Shown: in pieces, positions 35,699 through 47,644 of the stretch
How positions within the stretch are numbered: the first letter of the stretch is position 1
Layout of the letters: every line of letters starts with the position of its first letter
Source: Gigaspora rosea
Lineage: Eukaryota > Glomeromycota > Glomeromycetes > Diversisporales > Gigasporaceae
Assembly (NCBI GenBank): GCA_003550325.1
Contig: QKWP01000137.1
Span: forward strand, 355,554-419,553
Reading direction: 5' to 3'
DNA: 64,000 bases
Program-made: the position numbers and the translations under genes
The notes under the pieces: model-generated
Database searches by the model: none
What the model was told of the DNA's origin: nothing
The model's input: only the letters and a program-made list of their open reading frames with translations

Positions 35699-37834
35699 CT
35701 CTAAAAACTTTTTTTTTGTATTGTACAGAATTGTTGAATTCAAATAAAAAAAGTTTATTAAATTTGACTTGGTAGTTGTCAAAATATTTTTGCTTAAAGT
35801 TTAAAAAAATTTTAATACAGCTTCTACCTTGAAAAATGGTTTGTTACAATTAACCAAGACAAATTCTACAAAGTTTTTTTTCTGAATTTTACAGATTTAT
35901 AGAATTCTAACAAAAAAAATGTTTATTGAATTTAACTTAGTAGATATAGCTATAACAAATAAAAATAATTTGGCATATTATATATAAAAATTATTTTGAT
36001 GAATTTTTATTGAATGCCAATTATTTTTATAATAAAAAATATCAAACACTCCAACCTGTCCAGTTTTGATAAATTTTTTTATTAAAAAAATATACATATA
36101 TATATATTAAAAATTTAGACAGTTCAGAAAATATCTTTATTTAATAGTTTAAAAATAACTTTGTTACCTTTTATCATTTTTAAAGATTTCAAAACTTTGA
36201 TACTCACTAGACTAATTTTGATAAAAATTTTTTTTAATTTTTTAGAACTTTTATAAATAAGTAAAAAATCTTATTAAAGTTAATTAGATGAATGCCAAAA
36301 TATCTTTGGTTAAAGTTTTTTAAAAAAATCTTAAAACAACTACTAAGCATGCAAAGTTGATTTTTTGTTTTGTTACCAACCCAATTTTTTTAAAAAAAAT
36401 ATTAAAATTACTCAATAGATCTAATAAAAAAAAAATTCAAATTTTGGTTCTATATAAAAAATAACTTTGTGTTTTTAGATATAAATATGAATCTATCATT
36501 TTACTATAGATTAAAAAAATCTATCAGCTGACCAAATTTTGGAACTGCAGGTTATAAAAAATGAAAATTAACTTTGTATAGTCTTACATGTCTAATTTTA
36601 TGTTAACTTATTTGATGAAGTTAGCAAAATTTGTATTAGATACCAATATTATAGACATATATTTAGACCTTGATTACTTATATAGCATTCCTGGTTTTAG
36701 TGTGACTGTATTATGCTGCTACCCAATATATATTTAACATATAATAGGTATATATTATTGGACAAAAATTGTTGAATAACAGTAATTTGGCAAATAAGCA
36801 CATGCCCCTTTGCAGTATATTACTCTATAAAAAGTAATACAGGTAGTTATATAGAATAGCATCAGTAATATTCATAATAGCTCAGATTTGTAGTACATAT
36901 AGATTCATTGTATAGTGTAGTATGTATCTGAATAGAATGTGATTGTAAGTATTGTCATATATAGGCTTATTGAATATTATGGTACATGTATATTAGAGAT
37001 AGTATATATATTAATTAGAAAAGATATCATACTGTGTAATAAATTATAATAAAACTTATAATAAAAAAATATAAGTTCAAGTTTCTTTTCAACTTACATA
37101 TTAATTTATTTTAAAATTTTAGGGTTAAACATATTGAAAATAGTAGAATAAAACACTTAAAACAACTTCTTAAATTTTGCAAAAAACTAATGATTTGCCA
37201 GTAAAATTTTATGAAAAAGAGATTTGCTAATTTTGAAAAACTATTACAGATCTTTTCTAATTGATCTAAAGTTTATACAATCTTATTTATAAAATTTAGT
37301 ATTGAATTAGGGGTCAGAACAGTTCTTTAATCTGATCTGAATTTAGATCAAGATTATCTCGATCTTTTTTTTGCTTTTTTTTTTTGTTTATATTTTTTTA
37401 GTTTCTATGTTATCTTATTTTTATTTTTTTTATATTGAGTTGCTAGTGTTAAATTACATTTTTACCAGTACGATCACATTTCATGTGTAAAATGAAATGT
37501 GTAGAGGGATGGTTGTATTCGACTTTATTTATATCGCCTATGCTGATTTCTTCAGAATCCTTTTACGGTAAAAGTTATGATTATTGTTTATCCGTTATTG
37601 GAAAGAAGTTAATTTTTTAATTTCGAATGGTGTAATTGGATTAGATATGCATTATGATGAAATGGTTATGTCGCTTTCTGTTGATTGTTATTTGATTGTT
37701 ACACGTAGTATGTACGTATGTAGCATACAATCGATAAATATTAAATATTAAAATATTCTGGTTTACGTATCGCTTTGATTATAGGTGATGATTTTCATTA
37801 GTTGAGTGATGGGCTCAATGGTATTACGAGGTTG

Positions 37835-37867
<33 letters not shown>

Positions 37868-38140
37868 ATATGTAACATATAACAATTCATTCACACGAAA
37901 AGTGCTAGTATAATTATATGCATATGTAACGTGAGTGTAAATGAGTTCAACTTTTCTGGTAAGTCTTATGCGAGAGAGCCTTATGGTGAGAATTGTGATT
38001 TCTGTTTGTCTGCTTTAAAGGTATATAGTATTAACGACGGTATTTACATATTCCTTATATGTGTGAAAAACATACATGAATATACGAATATATGTGTATT
38101 ATTTCAATTGATGTGAAATTTACAAATGATTATCGTGATT
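35699..38140. other. AT-rich stretch, no gene seen
   Basis: It contains a T-run at 37838-37864, a small hairpin near 37478-37502 (acatttcatgtgtaaaatgaaatgt) and weak matches to the MITE family at 23045 (about 36345-36590). Nothing resembles an exon. Confidence 0.6.
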
Positions 38141-38143
38141 TAA

Positions 38144-38231
38144 TTACACATGAAACGTATTATGTTGATCATTATGACTATACAGTATTACACATGAAAC
38201 GTATTATGTTGATCATTATGACTATACAGTA
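38144..38231. repeat. Perfect 44-bp tandem duplication
   Basis: 38144-38187 is repeated without change at 38188-38231. Half a unit (gatcattatgactata) follows. Confidence 0.95.
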
Positions 38232-38387
38232 TTTGATGATCATTATGACTATATACCAGTACGATTACATGTAAATTTATCATTATGACATTAAATATAA
38301 TTAATTTCAAAAATGATACAATACAAACGCAATGATCATCAAATTTTTAAAGTCTTTTTTTTGGAATTTGGCATTTTTGTCGCGGCT

Positions 38388-38488
38388 TCATTGTTCATGA
38401 CATTTTTCTGGTTTTTTTTTGACTTTGGGTTCATCTTTTGCTTAGTAACTACTGTATTTTCTTCTGCCTTGGTCAACTTACCTGTAAT
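38388..38488 (-). pseudogene. End of an unknown host coding region, cut by a hAT element (second part at 44614-44670)
   Basis: On the minus strand the sequence left of the hAT element reads ITGKLTKAEENTVVTKQKM, then a Lys-rich end (KSKKKPEKCHEQ) and a stop at 38388-38390. The sequence right of the element reads MLVKFDAFEV up to the insertion point (about 44650-44622). Removing the element and one copy of its 8-bp duplication joins the two parts in frame, in ordinary non-repetitive protein sequence. I recognise no family. Whether it was ever a gene is inference from the open frame and composition. Confidence 0.4.
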
Positions 38489-38890
38489 TAGAGATTGTAC
38501 CCGTCAAAAATTTTAACTCCGGGTTACCCGCCCGTACAAAAAATCATTACCGGGTTACAAACCGGGTCACCCGGGTAAATTGGGTAACCCGGGTAACCCG
38601 GATGACCCGAATATAAATCGAGAGTACGTCGTATGTATGTATATACGTCCATTTTTTTTTTTTGCTTATTGCGGCCTTTAGATCGTGTTTGTACGTATAC
38701 CCATTTACCCAAAGATTTTATTTTTTAGTTTATGTATTAAAGATCATAATTTTAAGACGTGCTAAACAAGATTTTTAAGCTTTTTGAATTTCTTGATTTG
38801 ATTTAAGCATTTAAAATCTGCGTACAGTACAAGAATAATAGAATATTCGTATTGGCTTTTAAAAATCTTTTGCTTAATTTTTTATACTAC

Positions 38891-38974
38891 TGTCGCGAAA
38901 TAACAGGCATGCACGTTCTCAAAATAACGCGCATCTACTCAAATTAACGCGCAGGAGTGCGTTGTTTCGCGACA
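38891..38974. repeat. 84-bp hairpin element inside the hAT element
   Basis: tgtcgcgaaataac at the left and gttgtttcgcgaca at the right are inverted copies. The loop holds repeated aaataacgcgca. It resembles the 25208-25333 palindrome in GC content but not in sequence. Confidence 0.65.
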
Positions 38975-39239
38975 ATAAGGTAATTTAATTATTATTATGC
39001 CATTCGATCCTGCATAATTATACGAACTGGTTGCATGATTGATATATTTAAGCAAGGCTTAAGAAATAAACATGGTATTTTATTCTTTAGGTAAGCTTGA
39101 AAATATTTGATTTTTTAGACAAGGCTTGGAATAATTATGCTATTTTTTTTTTTTTTTTTTTTTTTTTTAAACCCCAAAATAATAATTATTGGGGACGTCA
39201 AATGACGCACTTTATTAAGCTAAATTTATTTACAAATTA

Positions 39240-42200
39240 TTATATACAATTAGTTTTAGAACTATTTGCACTATATACCCTCTTTAAAAAATCTAATTCT
39301 TTCCTTTTGAGTAGACGGCTTTTCAATGCCAAGTTTATTTCTTTTGTGACTCTGGTCTTCCATATGAACTGCACTGCCGGTTCTGGCATTGTACCGTTAC
39401 CCCATTTCTTGTTTGTGAACCAAACCCAGATTTCACATATTACTATAATGTGTAACCAGATAAATGACTTGTGCGATTTGGTTGTTTTAGCATTAGAAGC
39501 TGTAAATACTTCTTCCATTGTGGTCGGAGGGACTACTCCTTGTGAGGGATCAAACATGTTATATGCAAGTTCCCATATCTTACAACTAACTCGGCAGTCC
39601 ATAGCAAAATGCTCTATTGTCTGCGTTTCATTTGGGCACTATGGGCAGTCACGTGAGATTGATGAGTCCATGTACCCTAGTCTCGTACCCAAGGGGAGTG
39701 CCCTATGTAACAACCTCCAAAAGATGTCTTTTTTATTATTTGAGACCCATTTTATCAATGACCATGCCCAATTTTCTTTTCTATCAGATTCACTAAAAAA
39801 GTTGGTCTGTGTAAGGGTACTGGAGATGGATAACTTTTTGAGATAGTTTGTAGCATTTGCTATTGTTAGATTTTTAGCAGTATCTCCCATAATATTGAGG
39901 TCCTCAAGGTTCCAGGGCCAATTTTTGCTGCTTTCAGGTATTTTTCCTTTTAGTCTCTTCCAGGCTGTGACATACGGTTTCCATTCACAAGGCCAGCCTT
40001 TTAATCTAATTGGTGAAGTTGAAAGGGCTTCTTGTACTGTTTTCTTTTGTCTTTTAAGTAGAGCAGCTTCTATTTTTAGCCTTTCATTTGTTGCCCAGAA
40101 GTTCTTACCAGACCAGAGTTTTAACCAAACTATTATTAATCTTGCATCAATCATATCTGGTAGGACTGGAGCATTTAGTCCATTATTTTCCTGTGTTTGT
40201 TGGTAAATTGCATATCTTGGGAGCAGCTTTGACTTGTCCTTTATCCAGTAGATCATTATTTTATTGATTTTACCTAGCTGTTTCCTGTTTGGAGGGAGTA
40301 TATAGGAAGCAAACCATATCCTCGATAACAGGAGTGACTTTGCAATCAAGATTCTGCCCTTAAATGAGAGCTCTCCTTTTCATATTTTCTGTTAGCTTTT
40401 TTAGTTTTGTAGTGACATCATCCCAGAAATTTTTTCTTGTTTGTCCTTTCTTGTTCACCTCAAATCCCAGGATTCTGATTGACCCATTTTCCTCTATTTT
40501 ATTAAAGCTTTCCTCTCCTGGTAATGTTGTCTGGCTTGCTTTTTCTGTTAATGGTAACAACTTGGATTTTTCTTTGTTCACTTTTGCATTTGCTGCTGCT
40601 TCATATTTTATTAAGAGGTTTCTCAGAGTATTCCAATCTTCAACTGAACCTAGTCCCACTGTTAAATCATCAGCATAGGCTGTGACTTTAAATCTTGCAT
40701 ACCTTGTTGGTACACCATTTATTTTATGTTTCATTAGTCTTAGGAGAGGTTCAAAAGCTACTATATAAAGTAAGGGAGAGAGAGGGTCGCCTTGTCTAAC
40801 TCCTCCTCTGATCTTAAATGTGGTAGAAAGCAATCCTGCATCTGTTATGTGTGCTACTAAGTTTCCAAATAGGCTCCTAATTAGTTTTATAAAAACTGAG
40901 CTAAAGCCCAATTTCTCTAGTACCTGTATTAGGTAGTTATGATTCACTCTATCAAAGGCCTTTTTTTGGTCTAAAAAGAGAAGCCAGGCTGTATTGCACT
41001 GGTTTTCTTGGCTTCTCATAGTGCTTATGATGTCCAAGGCTGCATCCACAATTGACCGGTCCTTTACAAACCCTGCTTGATGTTCACCTATAATATCCTT
41101 GCAAATATAGTTGAATCTGTCCGCCACAATTTTCATAAAGATTTTGGCATCTGCATTTACTAGTGAAATAGGTCTCCAATTACTAATGTTTTCAAGAGCT
41201 TCACTCTTTTTTGGAAGCAGGGTAATTACTGATTTTCGCCATGAGTCTGGGATTCTACTTGAGCTTAGTGCATTGTTAAAAATATTTTTGAGAATTGGAG
41301 AAACTTCATCACGAAAAGTCTTGTAAAATTCATATGTTAATCCATCTGAGCCTGGTGCTTTATAATTTGGGAGTCTATCAATTGTATCTGTAATTTCTTG
41401 TAAGCTAATTTCTTTAATTAGAGCCTTATTTTGTTGTTGTGACACTGATGGAAGGTCATCTGTAAGGGCCTCTATTGCTTCTATGTCTACTGGTTCATCC
41501 TGGTATAATGCTTCAAATTGATCCCTTATATATTGCAAGATTTCTGACCTGTCATTTGAAGCTGGTGATGCTGGGTTTCTAACTATATTTGTTGCTTCTT
41601 GTGATGTTCGCATCTTGTACCGTTCAAAAAAATATTTCGTTGATTTTTCTCCTTCTTCTACCCATTTGATATTTGATCTTAATTGCCATTTTTTTGTCAG
41701 AAGTTTTAATTCATCCTGCAGCTCTAAGTTCAATTGTTCTACTACAATACTCAGGTCCATGAGTTGGGGGTTTCTAGCCATCTTGTTATTTAGTTCTGTT
41801 ATTCTCTTGTGAATTTTTTGTATACGAGTTTCTGGGGTGGTAGGTGGCTTACAAGCTCTAAAAATTGATTAAGATCTAACCTTATAGTAATCCCAGTCTG
41901 AAGTTGCCTCCATATCCTTAAGATCATCTTTTATTTCTTTTGATATAAATGGATTATCCAACATACGTGGATTGAGCTTCCATAATGTGGGCTTGGGTGT
42001 TTCATGGTTTCGATATAATGAACACCATACTAGGAGATGGTCTGAATTTCCAAACTTAGTCTCTGATTTTTTGCACATCTGTATATGGTCATTATCAAGG
42101 AAAATATAGTCTAATCTTGTGGCCATAGAGTGCCCATTTTTAACTGTTTGGTGGTAGGTAATAAAGGGTTTTGTATTACTCATACCTGCTGTATCTGTGA

Positions 42201-42711
42201 AGCCCTCCATTAATTCTGCTAACTTGTTTCTAGTTGGATCATAGTGACTTTGCGATTGACTAATTCTGTCAACTATTGGGTTCAGATTTGTATTAAAATC
42301 GCCTGCTACAATATTAATCGCATTGATGTCTATACTAGGTGCCCACTCTTCTAAAAAGTTACGTCTATCTACAATATTTGGAGGAGCATAGACATTTGTA
42401 GCTTGAAATGTTAAATGCTTTAGTTGAAAATTGGCTTTTATTACTCTTCCATTATTTGAAATTTGTTGATTATTAAAACTTATTCTTCTATTTCCTGCTA
42501 AAATAGCTGCTTTTGAAGACTATATTGAATCTAAGTGCCATTGACTTTTAAGAAAGTTTTGCATAAAAGTATCATTTAAATTGGTTTCTTGAATAAATAT
42601 AACATCTAATTTATATGTTTTAAGGAGAGTTAGTATTTCTTTACATTTGTTTCTATTATTAAGTCCTTTAACATTCAGTGTTGCAACTGTGATTATGTGC
42701 TCTTCTCTCAT
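39240..42711 (-). pseudogene. LINE ORF2: endonuclease, reverse transcriptase, zf-RVT (disrupted)
   Basis: ORF2 starts at 42711 (MREEHIITVATLNVKGLN, the first endonuclease motif, then VIFIQET). The endonuclease continues with NVYAPPN, AGDFNT and FGNSDHLLV to about 41990. The RT follows: KAPGSDGLTYEFYK, RPISLVNADAKIFMK, FLDQKKAFDRVNH, GVRQGDPLSPLLY and the catalytic AYADDLTVGL. After it come a connector (SLLLSRIWFASYILPP) and a zinc-binding CPxCxxxxET..HF....C near 39600-39645. The disruptions are a TAG at 42520, a TAA at 41869, a frameshift near 40365 and a TAG at 39639. All three stops remain in the frame of their neighbours. Confidence 0.9.
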
Positions 42712-44261
42712 TATTGTAAAGTTTTAGATTTTTTGTATGGTCCTGAGTATTCTCTCTTATCTTTCTTGATATTATTACTTTTTTCTTTTTTTTTGCTATA
42801 AGTGACCTCAGTGAATTCATCACCCTCCTTTGGCTGTGTTATATCTTCATTCCTACTGTTTATTGGGTTTGGCTGATCATGTGATGTATTATTTACTTTC
42901 CAAGCACTCTCTCTATTATTTGCTATTAGGTTAATTGGAGCAATATTTCCTGTGATAGAGGGTTCTACATTAACAGACATCTCCACCCTTTCTGTGAATA
43001 AGCTTGATTGTGCCCCCTCTGTTTCTGGTAGGTTTGCCACATCATCCATTTGGATGTCCTGCTCAACTACTTCTGTTTCCTGTACTGTGGGCTCCTGGTT
43101 GCTATTATGTGATGTATTTTCTGTCTTCTCTGCTTCTATGTCTTGTACTGGCACCAACGTCTCTTCTTTTGTAACTTGTTTATCTTTAAGTTCTTTGAAT
43201 TCTTTGTATTGTCTACTTAAATTGTTGGCTTCCTTTAATTGATTACAGTCTCTTTTTATATGGCCTTCTCCATCACAGAAAAAGCAAAGTTTTGGAGCCT
43301 CCTTCCATTCTGTTACTACCTTTTGGTCCAGAATGTTAATGTATCTTGGAATTCGTTGTGTCAACTTGCTGTTCTCTGTGATGTCAAAGATTATGACCCA
43401 TTGGTCTAACTGAATTGGGGTTCCTTCATACAGCAAGGGTTTAATTGCTTTGATGGTTCCCACATTCTCAAAGACCTCTTTGATTTCCTCTGTGATTACT
43501 TCCTTGTCTGTTATTGGAACTCTTCTCAATCTCACTGACAATAATTCTTGATTAGATCTAGATGAGATATAACTATAAAAGGTCTGTTGAAATATGTCTA
43601 TGCCCTCTTTTGCATATTTTCTCATTTTTTGTTCATCAGCAAAAATTATTTCTAGGTACATTCGAGTTCCTCTAACAAAATGTGGTTTGGCCCCAATAAA
43701 GTCTGCACCCATTTTGCCATAGAGTGTGGACACTATATCATTAATAGAGATTTTATTAAGTTTTTGTATATCAAACATAAGTGCATTATTGTTTTTTGTA
43801 CTTATGTTAATTCTGGGGGAGAAGGTGGAATAAGTAGCCTTTCCCCTTTTTAGTTTAGTAAAAAGACCTGACCATGATTTTGTTTCCTTGTTGGGTACAT
43901 CATTTCTGATTTTCTTATTAGAGACAGATATTGCATCTATGTTTATGCTACTGCCGGTATGCAAATCAGGTGAGGTCACCTCACCTGATCGACCATCACA
44001 CAAGTTGCCAGAACCTTTCACGCCAAAACCCGTGGAATTTTTCGCAGGAGTATCGTCTACTTCGAGCTCTCTCTGCAAGTTTTCCGCCGCTTCCTCACCT
44101 TCCATAATTTCAAGCCAGTCCAAAGACGTTGAACCTGTTGTGCTTGAGCTAGCTGTGCCTGGAGAAACGGGTATTTTCTCACCCGTTTCTTTATGTATTG
44201 TCTTTTGTGGTGCAGTTATCGTTTCTTCACTATTGCTTCTTGTGTTGTGAACCTTCTTCAT
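42711..44261 (-). CDS. LINE ORF1 protein, 516 aa
   Basis: The frame is open from ATG at 44261 to TAA at 42711. The N-terminal third is Ser/Thr/Glu-rich and probably unstructured. The middle (about residues 145-310) looks like an RRM-type RNA-binding fold (VRLRRVPITD, GTIKAIKPL, WVIIFDI). A zinc knuckle CFFCDGEGHIKRDC follows at about residue 330. The rest is acidic with a basic end (KKKEKSNNIKKDKREYSG). ORF1 proteins of L1/Tx1-type LINEs bind element RNA in a particle with ORF2 protein. The stop overlaps the ORF2 start in the form TAATG, suggesting coupled translation. Confidence 0.85.
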   Translation of the reverse strand: MKKVHNTRSNSEETITAPQKTIHKETGEKIPVSPGTASSSTTGSTSLDWLEIMEGEEAAENLQRELEVDDTPAKNSTGFGVKGSGNLCDGRSGEVTSPDLHTGSSINIDAISVSNKKIRNDVPNKETKSWSGLFTKLKRGKATYSTFSPRINISTKNNNALMFDIQKLNKISINDIVSTLYGKMGADFIGAKPHFVRGTRMYLEIIFADEQKMRKYAKEGIDIFQQTFYSYISSRSNQELLSVRLRRVPITDKEVITEEIKEVFENVGTIKAIKPLLYEGTPIQLDQWVIIFDITENSKLTQRIPRYINILDQKVVTEWKEAPKLCFFCDGEGHIKRDCNQLKEANNLSRQYKEFKELKDKQVTKEETLVPVQDIEAEKTENTSHNSNQEPTVQETEVVEQDIQMDDVANLPETEGAQSSLFTERVEMSVNVEPSITGNIAPINLIANNRESAWKVNNTSHDQPNPINSRNEDITQPKEGDEFTEVTYSKKKEKSNNIKKDKREYSGPYKKSKTLQ

Positions 44262-44669
44262 TTTTTTATCGCTGTCCTTTCCAAATAGGTCTAGAGTCTT
44301 ACGTTTCCTTGGGACAAGGGCCTTTGCCCTTGTTTCTGGTGTATTTACGTCTCTTTTCCTCCGGAGTCTTACTATGGTGTTTTTCTAGAGCACCCAGCAG
44401 GTGTCTTCTGCAGAGTGAATGTCGATCTTTTTTAATTATGCTATTTGATTCTTGCAAGGCATAGAAATAATCATACCATTCGATTCTTTTAGCGATTCGC
44501 TTTGGTCAAATAATTGGATATGTACTGTGGGTCACCCGGGTAGCAAGGATCATGACCCGGTTAATGGGTGTTATGCGGGTTACCCGGGTAACCTTATACG
44601 GGTACAATCTCTACCTGTAATCACCTCGAAGGCATCAAATTTTACTAACATTTGTTTCACTAATAAGCA

Positions 44670-45295
44670 TATTTTACAGATGATCAATTTACAGTTAAGT
44701 TGTTTGTAATATATTTTACTGACTGCTCATTTTGCAAAGTAATTCTAATCATTATCATTAGAATTAAATGTAGAATCAAGTTATATGAGTTATTGGTTAA
44801 TTATGAAATGAACTCGTCTGTAAACTATCATCTATAAAATAAGCCTTCTAGTGAAGCAAATGTCGATGTAATGTATCTTTAAAGTGACTATTAGTATACA
44901 GATTTCTTCGTGATGAACAACTATCGGGAGCCACAGTAATTTGGGGAGTTTGTCAAATGCAAGATTGGACTTTATGGAATAAATATTTGATTTGTCGCCT
45001 CGATCTTAGATGCAGGTATTTTCTGTTTAATATTCTAAATGTGTCTGATTATTGGAATCAAATTACTAAAAGATTATCCTTTTTTCTAGGGCAATATGTT
45101 ATTGCTTGCTTAGTTATTGGTAAGTACAGGTGGGTTCCACAACATTCGGGCAATACATGGGCCTCTTATTTGGTGATTAGGCACTATAGCTGTGATGATA
45201 GTACAAGGGGTGAGTATGATGTTTAATTCAGTTCACTTTAACAATTGTGTTTCAAGTGAAATATAAAGTTTAATTCCGTTCACTTTAATGTTTGT
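44670..45295. other. Stretch with one weak plus-strand frame
   Basis: An open frame at 44957-45226 (starts MQDWTLWNKY) has fairly ordinary composition, with Trp and Cys, but no recognised domain and no supporting splice context. I do not call it a gene. Confidence 0.35.
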
Positions 45296-45299
45296 ATAA

Positions 45300-45567
45300 T
45301 TAAGCCATGCAAAATTAATTTGCATTTTGCATTACCTGTTGACCCATTTTTTCAATTTTTTTTAATTTTTTTTTCTTTATTTTTTTAGATCCCAATTGTG
45401 CCAATTGTTCAATTTTTGATATTTATTTTTTTCCGATCTTCCCATCCAGTGATGGGGACCTTAATTTCGACAGAAAAAATATGATTGCCAGCCCAAATTT
45501 TAATTCCTTATTGTGCAAAAGAAAAAATTAACCTTGTATAACCTTAAATGTGAGCATTATTCTATTA
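45300..45567. mobile_element. MITE family copy (inverse of 23135-23390)
   Basis: The end taagccatgcaaaattaatt and the other end (ataaccttaaatgtgagcat inverse) enclose the shared middle with tcccaattgtgccaattgtt. Another partial copy may follow at 45710-45800 (tcgtttacattactcactga). Confidence 0.6.
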
Positions 45568-46434
45568 ATTTATAGTTGATTTAAAAATAAAATCTGACTG
45601 ACTGACTCATGTTTTCAGATTCCAAGTTTAATTTGTTCACTTTAATGACTACATTTCAAGTAAATGTATGAATGTTTAATGTAATCATTTAAATTCTGTT
45701 CACAGTCTTTTTCGTTTACATTACTCACTGACACATTTTTCAATTTTTTAAAATTTTTTTTCACTGTTCTCATCTGGTGTCACTCGATGGAGAAATATAT
45801 CCTTAAACCAAAATAAAGATCGTACTGGTTCTGCGCTGCATCATGTGATGCGCAGCTACCCTAATTACTTTAATTCTTTAGGTTTAGCAATCTTTTTGGA
45901 ATAGTCTTTGGCTATTTTATTCTTTTTTTGTAATTTTTTTGTATTTTTTTTGTTTTATTTTCTTTATACTAATATTTCTCATTCTCTTTTAGGTTCAGTG
46001 TTTGAATAAACCCCCAAAATATATATAAATAGGTCAGGAATTTGTTTGCTTATTTTTGGGGTTTAATATAGATATTTCTATTTATAATAATTTTTGCTTA
46101 TTTTTGAGGTTTTTCTGCAGAACTTTCTATTTTATAATAAACCTGATCTATCTATATATATTTCAGAGTCCTGTCTTTTAAATGATGATATAATAAACAT
46201 ATGTACAGTACAGAATTATTTTGCTGAAAGAGTTGGTTTATTAATAAAAGTACAGCTTTATTTATGAAGTTCTATAATACAATGATAAATAAAAAACTCT
46301 TTTTATTATTATGATTGACTAAAATCTTTGTTAATTACAAATACAATTCTATTGGTCAATATCATATATTAAATTAAATGACTAATTATAAGAAGCAATT
46401 TAATATCATATGACTAACCAATTATGAGAAAGTT

Positions 46435-46537
46435 ATCTTATATGTCCAATTCTATGTCCATTAAACATTTAGACAAATGGATATTGGACAGATTTCTATT
46501 GTCCAAATTCCATTTATACCAACCCTGGTATTTACAA
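46435..46537. repeat. Single end of a CAGGGTTGG / GGACAT-type element
   Basis: Read on the minus strand it begins cagggttggtataaatgg and continues with ttggacaatag and repeated tggacat-like units, as at 11808. No matching opposite end was found nearby. Confidence 0.55.
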
Positions 46538-47640
46538 TATATTTCTATAAAAAATAAGTTTGCATTTAAATATTATTATAGAAGCTGGCATTACTAGCCA
46601 TGATACTAAGCCTTAGACTTTAAAATGTTTTGTATACTTTTAAACTGAAAATAATTAATTGCATCCAAATAAAGATTAAAAAAGCCTCTATATACACTTG
46701 TTCAGAACTATTGCACTTATTGTAACCCATTCTAAAATAGAAACCTAAAGAGCTATTTATATGTGTTTTTGAAAAGAAGTGTAATTGTAGTTTGCAAATA
46801 ATTATTGCGATTTGCATCTTTGATCAAATTTTGCAAATCACAGTTCACATGTACAATCACTTGATTGTTATTCGATTGTGCAATTGTAAAGTAATCTTAA
46901 TAAAAATTCAATAACAAATAACATGCTTTATAATATATAGCCTTTTATATTCACATCTTCAAAATAATACCTATAAATCAGATAGCTGCAATCTGCAAAA
47001 GTTAAATTTATTGTTGATATCTTGTAATCTAGTAATTAGATCTTAATGATTTTGGTACTATGTGAATTAACTTGTTAAAGTGATTAGAATAGTATCAAAA
47101 TTAATAAAATTTTAGTCACTAGATAGCATACCAAAATCTGAGCATTTATATCCACAATATTTTGGTATATACTATAACAAATAAAAAATTTAATTCTTGA
47201 AATTGTAAACAGTTTTCTTATCTGTATTATTTTCTGATATAAATAATTCATACTAAAATAGAAACAATGTTTGGCATATTAAACATGAGAGTGGCTACAT
47301 GAAAGTAGTTGTTTAAACCTAATGGGCAACGAAAGTTTGAAAAGCCCACTGTGTAAATGTAGTAGAAGTTGAATAATCAACAAGAATGTCATAAGCTATT
47401 ATAATACTAATATAGTAATAGCTAAGTAACATAGTAATAATAAGTAAACATAGTTTGAATTTCAAATGTATATAAAGGCCTCCCGTTCAAGGCCAAAAAG
47501 AAAAAGTTCCTATTATTGTTTAAAAAAGAATTCACTTCCTTATTATTAATTAAACCATTTGCCCTTTAATGTAAATAAAGAAATTATACTTATCTTTTGA
47601 ATTTGACTTTAACTTTAATAAATCTTGTGAGACTCAATTC
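46538..47640. other. AT-rich stretch, no gene seen
   Basis: No recognisable coding or bounded repeat content. Confidence 0.6.
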
Positions 47641-47644
47641 AACA

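Larger units (their letters stand above)
39146..44432 (-). mobile_element. Full-length LINE (APE endonuclease + RT), 5.3 kb, 14-bp target duplication
   Basis: On the minus strand a short leader, ORF1, ORF2 and a poly-A tail (plus-strand T-run 39143-39168) follow in order. The exact repeat taattatgctattt flanks it at 39132-39145 and 44433-44446. ORF1 has a single zinc knuckle and ORF2 an apurinic-type endonuclease, an RT with YADD, and a C-terminal zinc-binding region, as in L1/Tx1-like LINEs of these fungi. ORF1 is open; ORF2 has three stops and one frameshift. The intact 5' end and clear duplication show a full-length insertion that later decayed slightly. Confidence 0.93.
38489..44613. mobile_element. 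hAT-type non-autonomous element (about 0.8 kb of its own) containing a full-length LINE
   Basis: Inverted ends (TAGAGATTGTACCCGT and the inverse of the same) are followed inward by cccgggta / gggttaccc repeats on both sides. The exact 8-bp repeat cctgtaat flanks it at 38481-38488 and 44614-44621. Subtracting the LINE and its target duplication leaves about 824 bp without coding content. GC-rich subterminal repeats stand out against the AT-rich surroundings. Confidence 0.92.

Noticed and set aside
39097-39846. 249-codon plus-strand frame beginning with a poly-Phe run
   Set aside because: It is antisense to LINE ORF2 and starts in the LINE poly-A tail.
43888-44464. Plus-strand frames of 88-120 codons
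   Set aside because: They are antisense to LINE ORF1 and its leader.
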